This document shows positions 61,146 to 64,000 of a stretch of DNA of 64,000 bases, in pieces (position 1 is the first letter of the stretch; each line of letters begins with the position of its first letter). The translations under genes were made by a program, and so were the position numbers. Source of the DNA: Paenibacillus sinopodophylli. Lineage in GTDB: Bacteria; Bacillota; Bacilli; Paenibacillales; Paenibacillaceae. The notes beneath the pieces were generated by a model that made no database searches, was not told where the DNA came from, and saw only the letters and a list, made by a program, of their open reading frames with translations. Location of the stretch: NCBI RefSeq assembly GCF_005930355.1, contig NZ_VDBO01000001.1, forward strand, positions 2,240,211-2,304,210, in the 5' to 3' direction.

Positions 61146-62663
61146 ATGCTAAAGTACTCTAGATACAAAAGTATCTTCATGACGATCAGTATGATTTTGC
61201 TGCTTACAGCGTATTCAACCAGTTGCTCCCGTCAGCCTAGCAGAAACTTTGATGACAATGATTATAGTGAAACCATCAATCTGATCTACTACACGATCGG
61301 AGAACCTGACAAGGATCTACAGCTCGTAAATGATAAAATTAATGAAATCATGTCTCGTAAAATAGGCGTGACGATTACCTATATTAAAATAGGCTGGCAG
61401 GAATATGAAGAGCGGCTGAACACCATTATATCCGCAGGAACTCCCTTTGACATTGCTTTTACCCCCAACTATGGAACAACCGCTATGCGCGGCGCATGGC
61501 TTAGACTTGATAACTATCTTACCGGTCTGGGTCAAGATTTGTACGATACCATTGACCCAACCTTTTGGCAAGGGGTACGAATGAATGATGGAGGTATTTA
61601 TGGTGTACCGACCAATAAAGAATTGGCCGTGCGTGATCATTGGATGTACCCTGCTTCAATCGTAAATAAGTACAAGATCGACATTACGAAGTATAATACA
61701 TTGGAATCACTTGAACCGCTGCTCCGAATGATTAAGCAGAAGGAGCCTGCATATGTACCGATGGAATTAGATCGGGATTCACACAATTTCTTCGCACTCT
61801 ATGGTTACGAATATATTGTGAACCATAAAATGCCCTTGATGGTGAAGTCACTGGAACAAGGCGCTAAGGTCGTGAACATCTTCGAAACCGAGGAAGCGCG
61901 GCAGGTATTAGACACATTACGGCATTATTACAAGGAAGGCTTCATTAACAAGGATGCCGCGCTGCGTGAGCCTGGCGGGCTAAAACGTGGGGATAAAGTG
62001 TTCTGGAAATCCTCAGGCGGCGGGCCGCTCTCGGAAACGACTTGGAGCAAGGATCGCGGCTACACGGTTGTTTCGAATCCGGTAACCCCCATCGTCGTCA
62101 CGACAGAATCTGTACGAGGCGGGATTATGGCTGTTAATGCCTACACCAAGCATCCCATTGCATCCATTAAGTTTCTGAATTTACTCAATACCGACCCTGA
62201 GATACGAAACTTATTTAATTATGGAATTGAAGGCGTGCATTACAAGCTAAGTGAAAATGGGCAAGCCATTCCAATTCCGGAAAAAGACAGTCAAGGCAAC
62301 CCGATCCCAGATGCACCAGCAAGCTATGCAGGCGTACAATACACACAGGGAAATTGGTTTATCTTAAAAACCATGGGTGGTGATCATCCAGAGCCACCTG
62401 ATAAATGGGATCAATTCCGCAAATATAACGCTGAAGTCATAAAGTCAACCGTTCTCGGCTTCACACCAGATCTAACCAAAATGACATCCCAAATGGATAA
62501 CATCGAGATGGTATGGAAGAAATACTATTCAAGCCTTATGACGGGCACTGTAGATGTTGACATGATCCTCCCTAAGTTTAACGAGGAGCTCCGGCAAGCG
62601 GGTATCGAAGAGGTAAGAAAAGAAGTACAGCAGCAGTTGGATGCTAGGCGTGTTCTGGATTGA
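61146..62663 (+). CDS. Extracellular solute-binding lipoprotein, LplA type (copy 2)
   Basis: 505 residues. Lipobox TSC (Cys27) after a hydrophobic signal sequence, then INLIYYTIGEPDKDLQLVND, FDIAFTPNYGTTAMRGAWLR and the C-terminal STVLGFTPDLTKMTSQMDNI. This follows copy 1 (56879-58387) along its whole length, so the two are paralogues. Located directly after the YesN-type gene and without permeases of its own. It may use the same permeases with another ligand or act with the sensor kinase as ligand presenter. GGAG stands 7 nt before the ATG. Confidence 0.92.
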   Translation: MLKYSRYKSIFMTISMILLLTAYSTSCSRQPSRNFDDNDYSETINLIYYTIGEPDKDLQLVNDKINEIMSRKIGVTITYIKIGWQEYEERLNTIISAGTPFDIAFTPNYGTTAMRGAWLRLDNYLTGLGQDLYDTIDPTFWQGVRMNDGGIYGVPTNKELAVRDHWMYPASIVNKYKIDITKYNTLESLEPLLRMIKQKEPAYVPMELDRDSHNFFALYGYEYIVNHKMPLMVKSLEQGAKVVNIFETEEARQVLDTLRHYYKEGFINKDAALREPGGLKRGDKVFWKSSGGGPLSETTWSKDRGYTVVSNPVTPIVVTTESVRGGIMAVNAYTKHPIASIKFLNLLNTDPEIRNLFNYGIEGVHYKLSENGQAIPIPEKDSQGNPIPDAPASYAGVQYTQGNWFILKTMGGDHPEPPDKWDQFRKYNAEVIKSTVLGFTPDLTKMTSQMDNIEMVWKKYYSSLMTGTVDVDMILPKFNEELRQAGIEEVRKEVQQQLDARRVLD

Positions 62664-62722
62664 ATGGAGTCTATTCTTTAGGATCAACGCATGCTGCAGT
62701 AATGCTCAAGCTGTAAAAACAG

Positions 62723-62754
62723 ACCAGCCCGCATCCAATAGAATGCGGGCTGGT
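62723..62754. terminator. Bidirectional terminator
   Basis: Perfect 12-bp GC-rich stem ACCAGCCCGCAT / ATGCGGGCTGGT with an 8-nt loop between two convergent genes. The T-run is better on the minus strand (CTGTTTTTACAG). Confidence 0.85.
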
Positions 62755-62791
62755 TGTATTCTTGTGCGGGGATGGCCAGTGAATGGATCGA

Positions 62792-64000
62792 CTAATTTTT
62801 ATTCAACAATCTGGTTAGGATGACAACAGCTTCAGCTCGCGTTGATGTACGATTTGGCTCGAACCGATTATTATCCCCCCCTTTGACAAGGCCTCGCTTG
62901 GCTGCTTCAGCAATATAAGGCCGTGACCACGCGGGAATCTTGGCGTTATCAGCGAATGAGGTGTATCCATCCGACTCAACGGTTATACCAAGTGCTCTGA
63001 TGATCATCATAGTCATTTCTGCACGCATCATTGGCTGATTGGGAAGGAAGCTTCCATCTTCGTAGCCGTTAATAATGCCCTTCTGAACCGCCATCGAAAT
63101 GGTTGGCCGCGCCCATAATCCAATGTCGTTGATGTCGGTAAAAACAGGAATATTCATCGATTCTAGCATCTTCCAACCTTGAGACCTCGCCAACATCTGA
63201 ACGAACTCGGCTCTGGTCACTTCACCATTAGGCTTAAACGAGCCGTCCGGATAACCGGTAACCCATCCTTCCGCTACCGCTTTACGTATTTCTGCTTCCG
63301 CCCAATGACCGGAAATATCATTCAAGATGACCGGAGGCGTTACAATCCCGCTTCCTCCTGAAGACTGTTCCGGCAGCGGTACTGTAGAAGCTGGAGCACG
63401 TGTCACGACTATGCTGTAGGAGCTAGTTGTCACACCGTCCTGCGCGGTAACAGCAATCGTAATTACGTTAGCACCGATAGCAAGCGCAATTGGTCCGTAC
63501 ACTGATCCGCTAACCGTCGCCACACCATTAACCTTCAGCGATGCCGTGCTGAGAGAAACGGTCGGAGTCACACTAATCTCCGTTACATTGTTCGCGACAT
63601 TTGCCGTATAAGCGGTCGTGCCGGATGCGAACGGTTCGTTAAGCGTAGCCGAACTAAGTGTAAGTGAACCAAGTGCAGCGGTTGCCGAAGGAGCACGCGT
63701 GACAATAATCGTGTATTCGCTCACTGTGGTGCCATCTTCGGCCGTTGCGTTGACGGTAATCGTGTTCGGGCCGACATCGAGTGAAATCGGGCCGTACTCA
63801 TCGCCGCTTACCGAAGAAACGCCATTCACTTCCAAAGTCGCCGTGCTGTCCGATACAGTTGGCGTTATGCTAATCGAATCGACGTTGTTCGCGACATTTG
63901 ACGTATAAGCGGTGGTGCCGGAAGCGAACGGTTCGTTAAGCGTAGCCGAACTAAGTGTAAGTGAACCAAGTGCAGCGGTTGCCGAAGGAGCACGCGTGAC
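62792..64000 (-). CDS. SLH-domain surface protein with cadherin-like repeats (C-terminal part)
   Basis: The frame is open to the window edge, so only the last 402 residues are seen and the start lies outside. From the N-terminal side: at least two nearly identical 99-residue units plus flanks (starting APSATAALGSLTLSSATLNE, ending SYSIVVTR) of the cadherin-like beta-sandwich type. A short Pro/Ser/Gly linker leads to three SLH domains (ISGHWAEAEIRKAVAEGWVT, then INDIGLWARPTISMAVQKGI, then KIPAWSRPYIAEAAKRGLVK). SLH domains bind pyruvylated cell-wall polymer, so it is a surface protein; what the missing N-terminal part does is unknown. Confidence 0.9.
   Translation of the reverse strand, partial: VTRAPSATAALGSLTLSSATLNEPFASGTTAYTSNVANNVDSISITPTVSDSTATLEVNGVSSVSGDEYGPISLDVGPNTITVNATAEDGTTVSEYTIIVTRAPSATAALGSLTLSSATLNEPFASGTTAYTANVANNVTEISVTPTVSLSTASLKVNGVATVSGSVYGPIALAIGANVITIAVTAQDGVTTSSYSIVVTRAPASTVPLPEQSSGGSGIVTPPVILNDISGHWAEAEIRKAVAEGWVTGYPDGSFKPNGEVTRAEFVQMLARSQGWKMLESMNIPVFTDINDIGLWARPTISMAVQKGIINGYEDGSFLPNQPMMRAEMTMMIIRALGITVESDGYTSFADNAKIPAWSRPYIAEAAKRGLVKGGDNNRFEPNRTSTRAEAVVILTRLLNKN
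63631..63703. repeat. 73-bp DNA repeat inside the SLH gene, unit 1
   Basis: Identical over 73 bp to 63928-64000, offset 297 bp = 99 codons. Indicates recent duplication or gene conversion between adjacent protein repeats. Confidence 0.85.
63928..64000. repeat. 73-bp DNA repeat inside the SLH gene, unit 2
   Basis: Second copy of the 73-bp identity, cut by the window edge, so the identity may extend further. Confidence 0.85.

Noticed and set aside
62792..63835. A start for the SLH protein at 63835
   Set aside because: The codon there is TTG inside a repeat unit and the frame stays open to the window edge, so the gene is partial and begins outside.
1..64000. CRISPR arrays, tRNA or rRNA genes, insertion sequences, prophage
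   Set aside because: No regularly spaced direct repeats, no cloverleaf-like or rRNA-like segments and no transposase, integrase or phage structural proteins were seen.

Overview
The window looks like chromosomal DNA from a spore-forming member of the Paenibacillaceae (Paenibacillus/Cohnella type). The evidence is a tetracistronic ger spore-germination operon, a SinR-type repressor, LplA/LplB/YtcP carbohydrate transport genes with a YesM/YesN two-component pair, and an S-layer-homology (SLH) protein. Genus is inferred from gene content only. No rRNA, tRNA, CRISPR array or intact insertion sequence was seen.

About 1-27 kb is one large exopolysaccharide (EPS) region, nearly all on the minus strand. 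Transcription appears to start at about 26.5 kb and runs leftward through a Wzz-like chain-length protein, a BY-kinase, a long structured leader, a CapD/PglF-type 4,6-dehydratase, GalU, glycosyltransferases, an EpsG/Wzy-like polymerase, a GT32 enzyme, a PglC-like initiating phosphoglycosyltransferase and a PglE-like aminotransferase. A plus-strand NeuD/PglD-like acyltransferase (14.2-14.8 kb) completes a likely UDP-diacetylbacillosamine-type pathway. A second leftward operon (13.96-1.2 kb) holds a nucleotidyltransferase-fold protein, four glycosyltransferases, a polysaccharide pyruvyltransferase, a GH88/105-like hydrolase, an acetyltransferase, a Wzx flippase and a beta-helix protein; galE follows with its own promoter. 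A SinR orthologue (26.5-26.9 kb) sits at the head of the region. Six 16-bp sites of the form GTTCTYTNTAAAGAAC lie upstream of sinR, the first EPS gene, the second operon and, less convincingly, the capD leader and galE. The two best ones form the spacer of a sigma-A promoter.

Directly upstream of sinR, behind a strong terminator, is a second polysaccharide machine (27.2-35.65 kb) that matches the Bacillus ydaJKLMN / Listeria pss type: GH8-like lipoprotein, unknown polytopic membrane protein, DUF2334 protein, GT2 synthase, BcsB-like protein and a membrane GGDEF protein. The GGDEF active site is destroyed but its RxxD c-di-GMP-binding I-site is intact, so it is probably a c-di-GMP receptor.

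From 35.9 to 41.8 kb lies a housekeeping block: 5'-3' exonuclease, two aminotransferases, a Spx/ArsC-like protein, an RluA pseudouridine synthase, a cobalamin adenosyltransferase and an Lrp regulator. From 42 to 46.1 kb is the ger operon (D-B-A-C order). From 46.1 to 49.1 kb is a gene-poor stretch with gene remnants, a CBS protein and a 2OG oxygenase. Next come a divergent nitroreductase/MerR pair with a textbook MerR promoter, a DHA2 exporter and a HelD-like helicase. From 54.9 to 62.7 kb is an LplB-YtcP-LplA transporter with YesM/YesN and a second LplA-like lipoprotein. The window ends inside an SLH protein with near-identical 99-residue repeats.

Two copies of an 82-bp dispersed repeat (24.83 and 58.41 kb, 69/82 identical, no gaps) each carry a Shine-Dalgarno sequence and a 17-codon ORF. 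This is the least explained element in the window.
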